A stretch of DNA of 64,000 bases from Cercis canadensis. Taxonomy: Eukaryota > Streptophyta > Magnoliopsida > Fabales > Fabaceae. The DNA lies in contig QAOA01007670.1 of the NCBI GenBank assembly GCA_003255065.1, positions 558,001 through 622,000 on the forward strand, written 5' to 3'. Within the stretch, counting starts at the first letter, position 1; the number at the start of each line of letters is the position of its first letter. A program made the position numbers and the translations under genes. Below are positions 50,901 to 63,561 of this stretch, one piece after another. The notes below the pieces were generated by a model. The model did not search any database. It was not told the origin of the DNA and worked only from the letters and a program-made list of their open reading frames with translations.

Positions 50901-53900
50901 TCATTTTCAAAGTTTCAGGATCAGAAAGTATGATGTTTGGAGGAGCATTGCTATATATAGCCTGCAAAGTTTTGACTGGAAACATGCACAGACTCATTGG
51001 CAGCCGTTAGATAAAACTAAGTGGCAGTGACCACTAACTTTAGCAACAACTTCTGTCACTTACCTGAGCAAGGAAATCTTGGCAATTTAGGATTTTATTT
51101 GGAGATGCACTTGTACACAATGATTTGAAGTCTTTTCACAGTGTGATGATAGAATACTGAAGTAGAAGATTACACCTTATCTCTTAGAATAGAATTGTTT
51201 TCTTGGCTTCTCAATGGTAGTGTCTTGGATATTCAGAAGGATGGATACCATTACTAGTGTGATGTAATTTTCTTGTATATTTCAAGTATAAAATCATATC
51301 TTATGATGTGCTTTTTCCCTTTCTCCTACTTTCAATGAAATATCTTCAATTATCAAAACAAGGTAGAGCATTGCATAGTAATAGCAAAATTCATGTCATA
51401 TATGAACCACCATACCAGCAAAAAAATTCGCAGTTTACCTTTAGTAGTGGAACTGGGGGTTTATCTTCACCGGGCTGAGGATGCCACTCAAGAAGCACTT
51501 GTTTTTTCTCGACTGCTTCACGAATATATGGGTACATATTCATGGCAGTCCTTGAATGGAAATCTCCTCCAGCCTTAAAGGCTTCCAACATGCTCTTACA
51601 GCTGGCAAGATGTGCAAGAATCCTAAGTTCCAGCTGTAACATATACATAACTTAATTAAGAGAATGAAATTTCCTGCAACTAGGTCAATTAGACAGATAA
51701 CATAAGCTGCTAACCTGTCCATAATCAGCAACAATAAGAGAATTCCCAGGTGAAGCTATGAATGCTTGACGGATTTTGTACCGGTCCTTTTCCAAAGCAG
51801 GTTGATTCTGATTTACAAAAGTATGTATATGTGTTAGAACCAAGCTCTAGCACTTTAAAAGGCAGTATAAGTGGCAGTTTTGAAAGTCAAAATACAAAGC
51901 AAAAATAACTAAGATTCATAAAGCAGTATAAGTGTAAGTTCAGAAATCATTATAAGAAGTAACAGATGATACATTAAACACCAAGTAGACATCCTGGGGA
52001 GAAACGTCAAATAGTTAACCAGTAAAATAGTAATTTCTGCCCTCTCTTCCCTACCAAAAATTTAAGAGTCCATTTAATGTATAGGAAACAGACAAGTTTG
52101 ATTTGAAATTGAAACTCATACATTCAACTAAGAAAAATCTTGACTTTGTGAATTTCTTCGACAAGGAGAGGCAGATCACAAGCTAAATTTAAGGGATCCT
52201 CAGAGCTACAATGTTGACATATGTTTATAATATGGAGAAAAAATGGTGAAAATGTCGTTTAATAATGCATTATAACAAAATACAGTCAAACTTATAAGGA
52301 ATGAATGAGTTAAAATAAATAAATAAATTTTGGAGGAATAATAGAATGAATTCTACGTCTTTTATTGTAAATACTAAAGATGAATTGTACTATAACTACC
52401 ATGATAAAATAATGTGTTCACTAAGCCCACCTAGTATGAAACTAGCACTAAGTAAATTGCATGGTACTACAATTAGCCTGATTTAACACATACACGGATG
52501 AAGGCCAATGGTAAAATATTTAGTACTTCAAAATCTTCAAGTGTCTTGCAAATCAGAAGTACCTGGAGATTCGGCCTTCTTGCCGATAAGCGTCCGGTCT
52601 CTGTGTTGATATTCAATGAACAATGAACACGTCCATTCTTTCCGGATACATTACTTCCCTGACATAGAAAACCAAAACCAACATATTATCTCATAATTTG
52701 AAGCCAGCAAAATAGAAATTAAATAAAGAAAGAATTAAAAGTAGAAACCCTCAGAAGGTGCTAAGATATGCCATCCTCTCTCCAAACACATTGGAGAAGG
52801 TAATCAAATTTTATGGCCCAAGTAAGCCCTATACAGGAAGACATAAACAATAATATGACTCTAGTCAGAATGGTTTTACAAAGATATTATTTGTCTCTCC
52901 ACAACAATCTGACTATAGTCAAACCTACTACATCTATATCATGATAAATTACATCTGAGTCTGACATACTCAAGGATGAGTACACTCCTTAGTGAAGAAC
53001 GTAAAAGAAAAATCTCTTTCATTTCTCATGGTCCACATATCTTATACGGGAGTTTGTTGAGCTAGTCTCAAAACAGTATCTGAAACCATGCACACACACG
53101 CACATGTGGGAAACAACTTTGGCTACATTTAATGCCAATCAGACTTAATAGGCAAAGTTTAGAGGGGTAGCATGACAATCAATACACACAAGAGGAAAGA
53201 AACCAAAAATGGAAAAACAACAGCATCAATTACCTGCAAGGGGAGGATAAAGTTAGATATCAAAGAGTCAATAGAACAGACTTCACATAAAGCAGCAATT
53301 GCATGACAAGCTTCTCTCCCTTCTTGCTCTGTTGGAAAAGCAGCAAAAGCTGTTCCATAAGCAGATTTGTCTATTTCTGGAAGTGCAACTTCATTTTCAG
53401 AGGGAATTCTGACTTTGTTATCAAGACTCAAGTCATAATCATCATCTATAAAGTCATATTCAGCAGAAACATTTCCAGCCAGGGCCTTTAAAGCATAACC
53501 ACTAACAGAGGGCCAACCACTTGTTGTGTACATCTCACTCAGCAGGTTAAATCCAAGGCTCTTCAACTTAATATCACGGTATTTTGTGGGAGCCTTCTTG
53601 CCTTCTTCAATCACTTTATCAACATTGGGAATTTTGAAGATGCGCTCAGTTGGAAGCTCCAAATTGGGGTCTTTTCTGTGTGGCAGATAAAAATAAAAGC
53701 TTCATTTCCATCTATATAGTTTAACTACTTTTTCATAATTCAAAAAGAACAGATACTAACATGTTTAATAGAAAATATAGTTCTTTTTCATGATCTCTTT
53801 CAGGACATCTGACAAAGTACCAAAAGAAGGCTTGACAATCATGAGTTATGACTCTCAGACTAATACATAATGCAAAAGAACAAAGCCTCAAGAATACCAT

Positions 53901-56900
53901 ATTTCCCTAATCCCCCTTGCTGCTTAGTTTTCACCTTACCAAAGCTTAAAGTAATCCATGTCAACTGCATTACGGTTGTCAAAGGAGAATATCAAAATAT
54001 ATTACAAACATGAGAACCTAAGAACTTGTGATGACTACTACAATGACTGTGCAGTTTAATATTAAATTTAACCCTTTATAAGGGATCTATAGCACACTTT
54101 ATTGATGAAGAGAATAAATTTAATAATATGACCCTCACAATCCCATAACAAATGCAAACTAGAATATAAATTAACTAGTTCAAAACTTATTAAGATAGAA
54201 ACAAGTGGCCCATAGAAGATTTCAATAATGCGCACCTGTTCAAAATGCCACCAAAGAACAGCTGGCGCAATTGTGCATCACTTCCCACATTCATATACTT
54301 GGCATCAGGGCAATATTTAGATGCCCAGTTCCGGAATCTATTGACTGCTACCTCTTGCTCTGCTTTGGCTACCTTCTCTATCCCAGCAAGATATGCCCGA
54401 TCAACTAGCATTCCCTCAGATTCCATTTTGACTAGAAGCTCGCCAAATGGCCGCCAATATTCCTCATAGAAATTATACATGGATTTTCCCAGCTGAACTC
54501 CATTCTTATTCCAGGGCATATTTGACAGATGGCTCTTTAGGCTCTCGTAAAGCTTAAGAGTGCTTCTAGCATCTAAGACAGAGTAACAGATCCAAGGTAT
54601 GCGCTCCTCTCTTTGTAGCTCTTCAACAGGAGCAATGGTAATCATTTTACCCTCAGATCCATCTTTTTTCACTTTTTTCCGGCCAAATATAGTTTTCATT
54701 GACACCTTACCAAACAAATCCTTTTCATCGTTCAGTTGAGTCCCAGACATGACCCTTTTGTCACTGGTAAGTGCCTCAAGAGAATAACCACCATCTAACC
54801 GTCTCGACGAATGCCATAACCTTGCCATGTGCATTGTATCGGCATGAAAACCAGAAACTGTAATTCCATAGTTCTCTATAACATGCTTATCAAAGCTGTA
54901 GTTGTGCCACACCTAGAGAAGGTGCAAGTGACTATGTTATTTCAAAACATATATAAAATTTATATACTAATACATATATTTCTAGTTTATTCCCCCTCCC
55001 TGACACACAAACTTAAACAAACTCAGGAATAAGAAGCTGATATGAAAGCTATTAAACTTATTTTTCCATTTGTGATGTAATAACATAGCTAACACGTATT
55101 TCACTTATAAATAGGCCTTCTTCTAAATTTGACAAAAAAGACAATTCTTTTACCAATTAGTTAATTGATTGTAGTAGGGGAAGGGATCAGGGCTTGCAAG
55201 GCTTACACAAAATCATTTCTAGAGGAGTGTTTTAACTCCCACAGGATCTCAGTATTCGTACAACCATTACTAGTATGACATTATGATATGACTTCGACAA
55301 CTAATCATACCACTGAAAATTCAGTGCCCATCAATATGACTCTCTTTATAAGAGGCAACTTCCTACAGCTAGATTATGCAAGGATAATGTTAGACTAGCT
55401 ACTAGTTAAATGTTTCATATCATGACTAGTATGGTTATAGTATTATGAATAGAGCAGTACGCATGCTATTTTTTTTATTAAAGCATTAAGCATGCTAATT
55501 AAAATTTGCTGCTTATTAAGATGCATGATGGAGATAATAACGTCGAAAGAATAAGGTAGGAGAAATGAAAGTTCACCTTTTTAATGGATTCATTATCAAA
55601 AAATGGTTTGAATGCCATTAAAAGTTCTTCACCTCCACCATCAAGAACATCTACCCAGATACAGGACTTCCCATTTCCAAAATCAGCTTCTGGACCAGAA
55701 TAAATGCTGAAGCATGTTATCTCCCCATGATCTACCGGTGTTTCTTCTTTGACCTCTATCTTGGACACCTTTGAAGACATTGTTATCAGAACAAGTTATG
55801 GACCCACCATTGTAAAATACAAGTTTTATGTAAAAAGGAAAAATAATATAAGTAGCCCAGGGATGCAAGCAACTGTTGAAGTGCATGGAAGCAAAGAAAG
55901 GGATTAAGAATGTATATAATTTCAAAATGTGTGAGTTAGAAAATTCAACAGGGCTGAACTTGTCCAAAGCATATAACAAACAGAATCTAGCTACACTAGA
56001 CTTGCAATTAGAGAAAATCCATAATACAATTAAACACAGTAGAAAGAAGATAAAATTGTACCTCAGTATCGCAAGCATGAATAAGATGACTATACTTAGT
56101 TGTTAACATCCCAACGACTTTTTGTGCAAGATCTTTATTATTAACAACCAATACATCGTTATAGATGGTACAGAGCCTGCGCCGAAGATATAACTGGTCA
56201 GCACCATGTGCCTGTCCAGAAAATGTTGTCTTGGTTGCATCCTTTTTAGATATATCCAAACTGTGATTGCCATTTACTTCAGCCTTTCTCTCTTTACTGA
56301 TTCCTGATGAAGATTCATTAAACTGACTACCCAAGCTTTCAGAGTCGGTCACCACCTTTGAATTGTTTAGTATAGGATGTTTAGCAGAAGATAACACCGG
56401 TTTATGACAATCCTCCAGTACAAGATTGGACCCTCCATTCTTAGAAAATGCCTCTTTCTGACCACTGGAAGCAAATACCTTAGATACATAAGCACTACCA
56501 TAGTTCCTCTCAAACTTATTTGGACAATTTCTTTCCTTTTTACTTTTGTTCAAGTCATCTCTTGCCTTAGCCCAGCCTATTCTATCACCAGCCAATTCTC
56601 TTTCAGCAGCAGTCCTGGATGCTCCACGATTGTAAGAAGGAGAAGCAACCACCCTTTTAACTTGCGTTTCATAATAATAATTCAGCTCTTCTTCCTCTGA
56701 CACTTCCTCCAACATTGTCGATGATGCAGAGGAAAATCTTGTAAATGAAATGCGAGCTGGAATCTCATATGAAAAATTACGGGTATATTCCAAGTCATAG
56801 TATTTACTGAACCCAATGGGTGTCCTCGATAGACAGTAGGTACCTTCTCTAAATTGAAATGAATTACTAAGCACATTGCTATTTTGAAAGCTATTGTTGG

Positions 56901-58283
56901 CAATCTGGATTGAGTGGAATTTTCTTCTGCAGTTAATATCATACAAACAATCAAAGGCGCCAATCAATGAAATATAATAGAAAATTCAACTTTACTCTAG
57001 CATGTAGAGGATGCAAGATAATAACAATCATCTAGAACAGAAAATTATTCATGGCATGCATGAGCCTTAAACTCTCTGGTTAAGTGTGTGGTAAAGAAAA
57101 TAAAATTTCTTTTTGCATGCCCTAGAAAACATTAAAAAGTTTTCACTATCCAGAATACCATTTGTCTCACTATTATCCACTTTCTTTTTTCTGCAGTAGT
57201 CAACTAATAATAAATAAATTTCAACAATTATAATTTATCAGAATATACAAGGCATAGTAAACATCTTATAGATTTATAACATCATGAAGGTGAAATCATC
57301 AGTCTCAACCTTGAAATCTCGAGAGGAAATAATTAGGACTTCAACATTTTCACAGAAACCATTGCAGTCAACAGCCAACACAAAAGTGGACTGTAAGACC
57401 ATGTTTCATTTTGGTAAAGCCAAATGCAAACCTGTCCTTTTATTAGATGATTAATATAAAAATTTACGAAGAAAAATAACAAAACAGGAAGTACACAAAA
57501 AGTACATAAGAGAATACAGCAAAAAAGACCATATGTTCTTAAGTACGGTGTGAAAATTTTCAAGTATCTAGTTCAAGCCCGAGTAATAATAGAGCCAAAC
57601 CATTGAACCCAAACTAATTGAACATTCTATATACTCTAAGAAGGTCAAACATCAAAAACCATTCTCATGAGCAAAGATGACCAAGATACATACTTTTTAG
57701 AGATTATGAAGCTCCTGTAGGAACTAAAATTCCATTTGAAAAAACAGAAACAGAACTTACTTTTCTAGTTTCATCTTAGACAATGCGTTATTGTAATATT
57801 ACACCTCAAATTTGAAGAGAAAATGAAAGTTAGTAAAGAATGACATAGTTGAGCCCAATTGTTGTCCAAACTAGCTAATATTCCTCAAGACATTCAAGAA
57901 AGTTACCACCTAAGAATTGAAAAATAATGTACACAGCTTAGAAACAATTATTCAGAATAGGAAGAAGAGAACACAGCTTAGAAACAACTGACGCAAACCA
58001 ACTTAAAATTCTGTATACTCTCTGAAAAGGTTATGTGGGTTTTCACCAAAAGCTAGAATTTCACAAATTGTCAAGCTAGAATTAGAAACCCAGACACCAA
58101 AAATGCAAATTTCTGCAGAATGCTAAAAAGAAGAGTAGAAGTGAACCTCTGGTGAGCTTGGGAGGAAGCCAAGAAAGACCAAGAAGAGAAAGCCACACGA
58201 AATGTGCGGGAAGAAGATTGTGAGAGCCAGAAGTATGAGGGGCAATAGGGTCTTAAAGGACTGGTCTGGGTAGAGACCCCCAT
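47930..58283 (-). CDS. Plant organellar DNA polymerase I (POLIA/POLIB type)
   Basis: Twelve exons on the minus strand: 58147-58283, 56062-56926, 55577-55768, 54236-54912, 53234-53675, 52563-52658, 51715-51807, 51439-51633, 50231-50323, 49915-50127, 48871-48960, 47930-48091. Their sum is 3255 nt, giving 1084 aa in frame (Arabidopsis enzymes about 1,030-1,050 aa). The start MGVSTQTSPL is a Ser/Arg-rich dual-targeting presequence. A 3'-5' exonuclease domain has intact motifs: CDTE (about 331-334), VWHNYSFDKH (about 399-408), YSVLDA (about 508-513). The polymerase domain has motif A VADYGQLELR (Asp about 831), motif B RRKAKMLNFSIAYG (about 906-919) and motif C VHDEVILE (Asp about 1034). It replicates and repairs plastid and mitochondrial DNA. 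Best recalled match is At1g50840 (POLIA), also neighbour of SP2L and LTD in Arabidopsis; POLIA versus POLIB cannot be settled by eye. The upstream GTG at 58298 is in frame but not needed. Confidence 0.95.
49133..49582. repeat. ~224-bp direct duplication around a single N (49357), in a Pol I intron
   Basis: 49133-49356 and 49358-49582 are the same sequence with two differences seen (CAGAGTC/CAGGGTC and TATGGTG/TATGGATG). It lies in the intron between exons 10 and 11 of organellar Pol I, so the coding sequence is unaffected. Exact abutment on the N points to an unmerged overlap. Confidence 0.9.
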
Positions 58284-59960
58284 GGCAATGACCTCCACAA
58301 CTCTCCCCAGGTTTATCCCGGAGTTTATACGAGGAGCCGTTTTGGCCGCAGCTCTATGGCAAACCTGTAAATACGCAGTTTTTGGGGACTTATTTGAGCT
58401 GCAAGGCTAGTGGGTCTGCAAGTGAAGCAGAACAGAGTGAGACCATGACATGAGGCAGAGAGAAGGGGAGACTCAGACAGAAAAGAGTTAAGAGTGGAAG
58501 AGCCAAGCTAAACCCTGGGATTAATTGAAAAATAAGAAAAAGGGTAAAAATGTAAAAATTCATGCGTTAAGAGACAAACTTGTGGCTAACTAATATTGGT
58601 CTCCCTTGTTGTATGAAAATCAACCATCGTTTTTGAGGTCAGAAAGCTGAAAATTTGACAGATATGCCATTGTCCAAGGAAAAAAAGAGAGGGAGGGAGG
58701 AGGGAGCACAAAATGTTAACAAAATTATTAAAAAAAAAAAAAAAAATGTGCCTTCGCCTTCCCCGCTTCGGGCTTCCTCCTAGGGGTTTTGTTTTTTCAA
58801 AAAAAAATAAAAAAAAATAGAGGAAATAATTACCACATAATTTTTTGAATACTCATTCTAAAAATTTACAAAAATATTATTTTCAAATCAGTAAAAGGCA
58901 GAAAAGTGTATGAGGCACCTTATTTTTAAGCAAAGATTTCATCTAGTTTGAAAAATAATCAAAATACTTATTCATATTATATGGTTATTTTATTTATATA
59001 TCTAGTTTATAAATGGATAATAACTGCAATTGTAATAGANGTTTATAAATGGATAATGACTGCAATTGTAATAGAAGAGATTCTAACAGGAAAAATGGTA
59101 AAAAAAATTAGTATTATGATTGAGAATATACTCCATTGAATTAGAACTTTTTCTCGTTTTAATTTTATGTTTAAACATGATAATCATATATAATGTTGAG
59201 GAGTATTTTAATCTTTTTTATATTGTATGTTAAGCACCTTCCTTCACATGTTGATACCTAAGCGTCCATCTCTCATATTTTTATGTTATAGCAAATAAGA
59301 ATTATCTATCTACAAACTACAGAATTTACTACAAAAATGATTATTGATTTTATTTCTATCAAAAATGTATTACCAAGTATCCAAAATTTTCAATGTGACA
59401 ACCATTTAGTGAATATTGCAAATTGTCCTAAACACACCATGTTTTGCTAACTATTAAATAAAATAGAATAAAATAACCTCTCATAGAATTTTCTCTGCCA
59501 ACAGCTGGATAAAATAATTTCATTTAAATATTGATTTAAAAATTAAATAGTAAATAAGAAAGAATGAAGAATCCAGCAAAGACTGCATATTCTCAAGATT
59601 CTATTTGATATCACAATTCACACCAAGAACATAATTGGATATAATATATTTTCAATCGAATAAGAAATTTTATCCAATCTTCTCTTATTTGGAAAAATAT
59701 TTAGCATTTGAACATGGTTGAATTAATCAAGTTACAAAGGGCTAGCGTTTTCTCCTTGCTACTTGCTTAGCCTTATCAACATCAATATTCGTTGGTCTAA
59801 AATAAATATTCAAAAAGTAAAGACTCAACAAATTTTGCACATGAAAAAAAAAAAAAATTGTATTTGACCCAAATGGTAACTTGATTGGATTTTCATATGA
59901 TAAAACTTCTATATAGAATGGCTCATGAACTTCATTTACAATTAGCTTTTTCATTCCCTA
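58284..59960. other. Spacer between organellar Pol I start and the RLCK 3' end
   Basis: 58284-58520 is the Pol I promoter and 5' UTR. The rest is AT-rich with A-tracts (58728-58745, 58800-58820). A 35-bp duplication lies around the N at 59040 (59005-59039 equals 59041-59075, one difference). 59742-59960 shows no recognised gene. Confidence 0.65.
59005..59075. repeat. 35-bp duplication around a single N (59040)
   Basis: GTTTATAAATGGATAATAAC versus GTTTATAAATGGATAATGAC begin the two copies, which abut the N. It is the smallest example of the same assembly pattern. Confidence 0.85.
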
Positions 59961-62816
59961 TTATTTTTTCTCATGATCTACTCTATCGGATTCGTCTTCT
60001 TCTTCTTCTTCGTCTTCTTCTTCTTCTTCTTCTTCTTCGTCTTCTTCTTCTTCCTCCTCTTCTTCTTCCTCCTCTTCTTCTTCATCTTCATCATCATCAT
60101 CAACATCCTCAGTGCAGTTTTCTTCATCCCCATCCTCCTTCTTCTTTGCTAAAAAATCAATAGCTGTTGCCACATCGCTGATCAAAGGCCGAGTAGAAGC
60201 TTCTTCTTGGAGACACATTGCTGCAACTGCAAGAGCTTGGTATAGACCCTTTATAGGGTAATTCCCTTTTAGCAATGGATCAGCCATTGATGTAAATTTG
60301 CTTTTTTCTTTGAATAGTGGTTGTGCCTGCACAAATGGAGAAATATGATCATTCTTAAAGCCTCAACAATCAAATACATTTGTACTTGTTGATTAATGAT
60401 AATTCAGTAAAAATAGTGGCACAACACTACACAAATGTTTAAGTGGAACCTCTTGAAATAGAATGTCGTGCCACAACAATTTTTTTATAGACATTACTCA
60501 ATTTTTGGGGTTCTTATTGACCAAATTGGAACTTCTGAAATCTTATGCTAGAGAAAAAAGCTATGATTTTTGGAATGTAACAAAGGTTTTAAGACCTACC
60601 CAAGTGACTAAATTTTGTTCTTCAGAAGGTCTTGAAGTATCAATTACTCTTCTTCCTGTGATCATCTCCAAAAACACTACGCCAAAGCTGTACACATCTG
60701 ATTTTGTTGTCAACTGCCCTGTTTGTGCATACTCAGGAGCACAATAGCCATAAGTTCCCATCACCCTGGTGGATACATGAGTTTTTCCCCCAGTTGGTCC
60801 AAGTTTTGCGAGCCCGAAATCGGAGAGTTTTGGATTGAAATTCTCATCCAATAGTATGTTTGATGCTTTGAAATCGCGGTATATAACCGGTGGATTTGCT
60901 ACTTCATGTAGATATTCAAGTCCTTTTGCTGCACCTTCTGCTATTTTCATCCTAGTACTCCAATCCAAAGGTTTTCTGTCCTCACCTAGTTCTGACAAAG
61001 TATATTTTTGTTGGTCAAATAACATTAAGATGCTATTTACTAGGATAAACTAGCATAGTCCTTCAAAAGGGAAATTTCTATGGTGCAAGTCCAACTTCAA
61101 GCTGGGATGTAAATGGCCTAGGGCTTCATAAAAGGTCATTTCATGGTACATGTAGCATTAAGAGTATCAAAATGTGTTTGAAGATTCAAAGTGCAGTAAA
61201 TTTGGTTTACTTTACAGTTAATCATCATCATGAATCATGATCCTTTCTATTCTAAACTGTTGCTGTGATGCAATGAGAATGTATAATAAGCACATTGGCT
61301 TACCAAGAAGGTGATCCTCTAATGAACCATTGGCCATGTATTCATATACCAAAATTCTCTGATCTCCTTCAGCACAATACCCTGCTAAATTGACAAGGTT
61401 AGGGTGGGTCAAGAGACTCAAAATCAAAACCTCTACAAGAAATTCTCTGTTTCCTTGGAATCCATTACGGTCAAGCTGCTTCACAGCAACAACCTGCATG
61501 TAGTAAGAGCAACTTAGAAATTGCTTGCAAGTTATAAACCTGATGAAATTGTTTCTGTATATGATAGTCAAAGAGAACGGTTGTTGTAGTACTTGATTAG
61601 TGCTCTTAAGGTGTCCTTTGTATACTCTCCCAAAGCCACCTTCTCCAATCAGGTTATCTGGGTTGAAATTCTGAGTTGCAACGCATAGCTCGCGGTAATT
61701 AAAAATCTCAGCAGTAATATTTCCTTTTCCAAGCTTTGCTATCTCATCTACTATGTACTTTCTCTTGCCGCTATCTGTAATGTAAAATTAGTTCAAGTTT
61801 CAGAACTGGTATAAATATTTGAGTAAACTAAGTGTTTCACAATGCTCAAATCCATTACATAGATGCAGTTAAAACTATTGTGCAAAAGCAGATGAACAAT
61901 CTCAAATTGGTATGTTAAAGGATGACAATTGAGGACAACATCCTGTTGAAGTACAAAGTAATAGGACCTACATAGACTGATTTTAAAGAGATATGTGACT
62001 GAGACTTTGCTGGGAGAAAGGCATAAAGAAACTCATATATGAGTCAGTTAATCTGATAGGTTCTGCAGATGTTAGTTTTCATAGCTATGGGTGTATTATT
62101 AGCGATACAAGATGTCTTCTCAAGAGAGGTTGGTAGGTGATAGTGTCTTGTGTTAAGGGAGACAAACCAAGGAGCTGATTTCATGGCGAAACGTGGAGCC
62201 AGAGGTCAAGAAGGTTGGTCAGTTCATGAGCAACCTTATGGATCTTTATGTGATTCTGCTAGCAGAGAGGATGGCTGTAAAATTTCCTAGATTGTAATTT
62301 TTCTGTTTCTTATCCTCTGTTATGAAAACAAGGGTTGAATCTCGGTATATGCTTCCATGTGGTTTAGAGCCTATTGTAATATTAACAACAGTTCATTGGT
62401 TTATATTAACCTCCATATAGAGAAAATTGGGATTGTATTTGAGGCGAAGGGTATGTAACAAAAACAACATTGAGCCTAAGACAGGAAGCATCAAATTGCA
62501 GATATTTTTCCCTGAAAAATCTTACAATACAATGATGAAAAACCAAATATTTAGAACCTGCATTTCTGAAAATATGACTTTGAGCAGGATAATGCTGGAA
62601 TCCCTTTTCCCAAAAGAAAAAAAAAAAAAACAAAACAAAACAAAAGTTTAAGCAATGATGTGGAAAATTAGAATTAAAGGTGAGAAACTGACCTGTTTTA
62701 AAGGAAATGTTGGCAAATGAGGATAGAGTTTTTGTGTCATGGTATTCTTTAATGCTCTTCTTCAAGGACTTCCTATTGAGCCTCTCTTGTGACATACAAC
62801 ATAGAAAGCAGCTCAT
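59961..62816 (-). CDS. Receptor-like cytoplasmic kinase VII, PBL23-like, with acidic C-terminal tail
   Basis: Five exons on the minus strand: 62693-62816, 61593-61774, 61304-61493, 60600-60991, 59961-60326 (TAA 59961-59963); 1254 nt, 417 aa. N-terminus [20 protein letters not shown] has Cys3, Cys6 and Cys7 suitable for palmitoylation and membrane anchoring, but no Gly2 for myristoylation. Kinase domain: [11 protein letters not shown] loop, VAVKQLD (Lys107), [10 protein letters not shown] (RD kinase, Asp205), SDFGLAK (Asp223), [12 protein letters not shown] activation segment, then [18 protein letters not shown]. The text resembles recalled Arabidopsis PBL23 (At3g20530) closely, including [18 protein letters not shown] and [11 protein letters not shown]. 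Family members relay signals from receptor kinases at the plasma membrane. PBL23 ends in a short Glu-rich tail; here residues about 360-413 form a much longer Asp/Glu run encoded by a TTC/TCC-type repeat. The exact orthologue and pathway are inferred. Confidence 0.93.
59994..60106. repeat. TTC/TCC trinucleotide repeat encoding the acidic tail of the kinase
   Basis: On the plus strand the run reads CGTCTTCTTCTTCTTCTTCG and continues with TTC, TCC and TCA/TCG triplets. On the minus strand it encodes Glu with some Asp in frame with the RLCK. Triplet purity suggests length variability by slippage. Confidence 0.9.
62080..62290 (+). mobile_element. Possible fossil of a retroelement RNase H domain in kinase intron 1
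   Basis: The plus strand includes GCTGATTTCATGGCGAAACG, which reads ADFMAKR, followed by GARG. This resembles the A-D-x-x-A-x-x-G end of plant retroelement (LINE-type) RNase H domains. The fragment is short, old and clearly non-functional. Family and borders are uncertain. Confidence 0.35.
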
Positions 62817-63561
62817 TTTCCAGTCCTAAAACTTTGATCTGACCAAATCCACATACAAAAACTTGCAAAATCCCTGCATTGGCATTGCAAATCTATCTTA
62901 GTGGATTTTGTCCACAATCCAATGGCAGGAACCCTATGCACAAGGCCAGAAGTGGCTTAAAATCAGTTCAAAATCTTGTTATTCCAAACTTTGGCCCTGG
63001 AAAAACCAGAGTTTTCTTCTTCTGGTTTCAGAGAAATTTTTTTTTTCCCACGTTGATTCTTTTGCTTGGATTTTTTTCTTCCAAGCCATTGAGTTCGGAA
63101 AGGAAATGTTGACTTGGTCAAATTTGCTAAACCAGAATAACTAACAGGGGAGTCATCCGTGTTTCACTATCTATTTTTTGTTAAAGGAATTCAACAACCT
63201 GTGCTCTAATCAAACTTTATCCATTATAGGATCAGTAAAATTATTAATTATTAAGAATGTGAGTATCAATGTATATCGACTATTTTGATCGTATAGTAAA
63301 TACCCATTACATTATACATCACAAATTTTCCTATTTCCAAAATTTTATGAATAATTACACCAAAAAAATAGTTATATGAATAATGCTATAGATTCCACCA
63401 AAATCACTGAAAAATCACATGTTCATAAACACGGAATAATTTCCGGATATCAACTTGTCAGTTGTCACCCTGTATAAATTACAAGAAACCAGCATTGGAA
63501 CATCATTAATTTGGATACTATAAGAAATTATGTTCATGAGACATTGGGTCATGTTCCTCAA
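62817..63561. other. Promoter of the RLCK gene and 3' flank of the last gene
   Basis: 62817-63140 is immediately upstream of the kinase start and probably contains its 5' UTR and promoter. 63140-63561 is AT-rich without recognised features and includes the 3' UTR of the gene ending at 63562. Confidence 0.5.

Noticed and set aside
59885-60163. Plus-strand Leu-rich open frame
   Set aside because: It is the antisense of the Glu/Asp repeat of the kinase tail; leucines come from CTT/CTC-type triplets.
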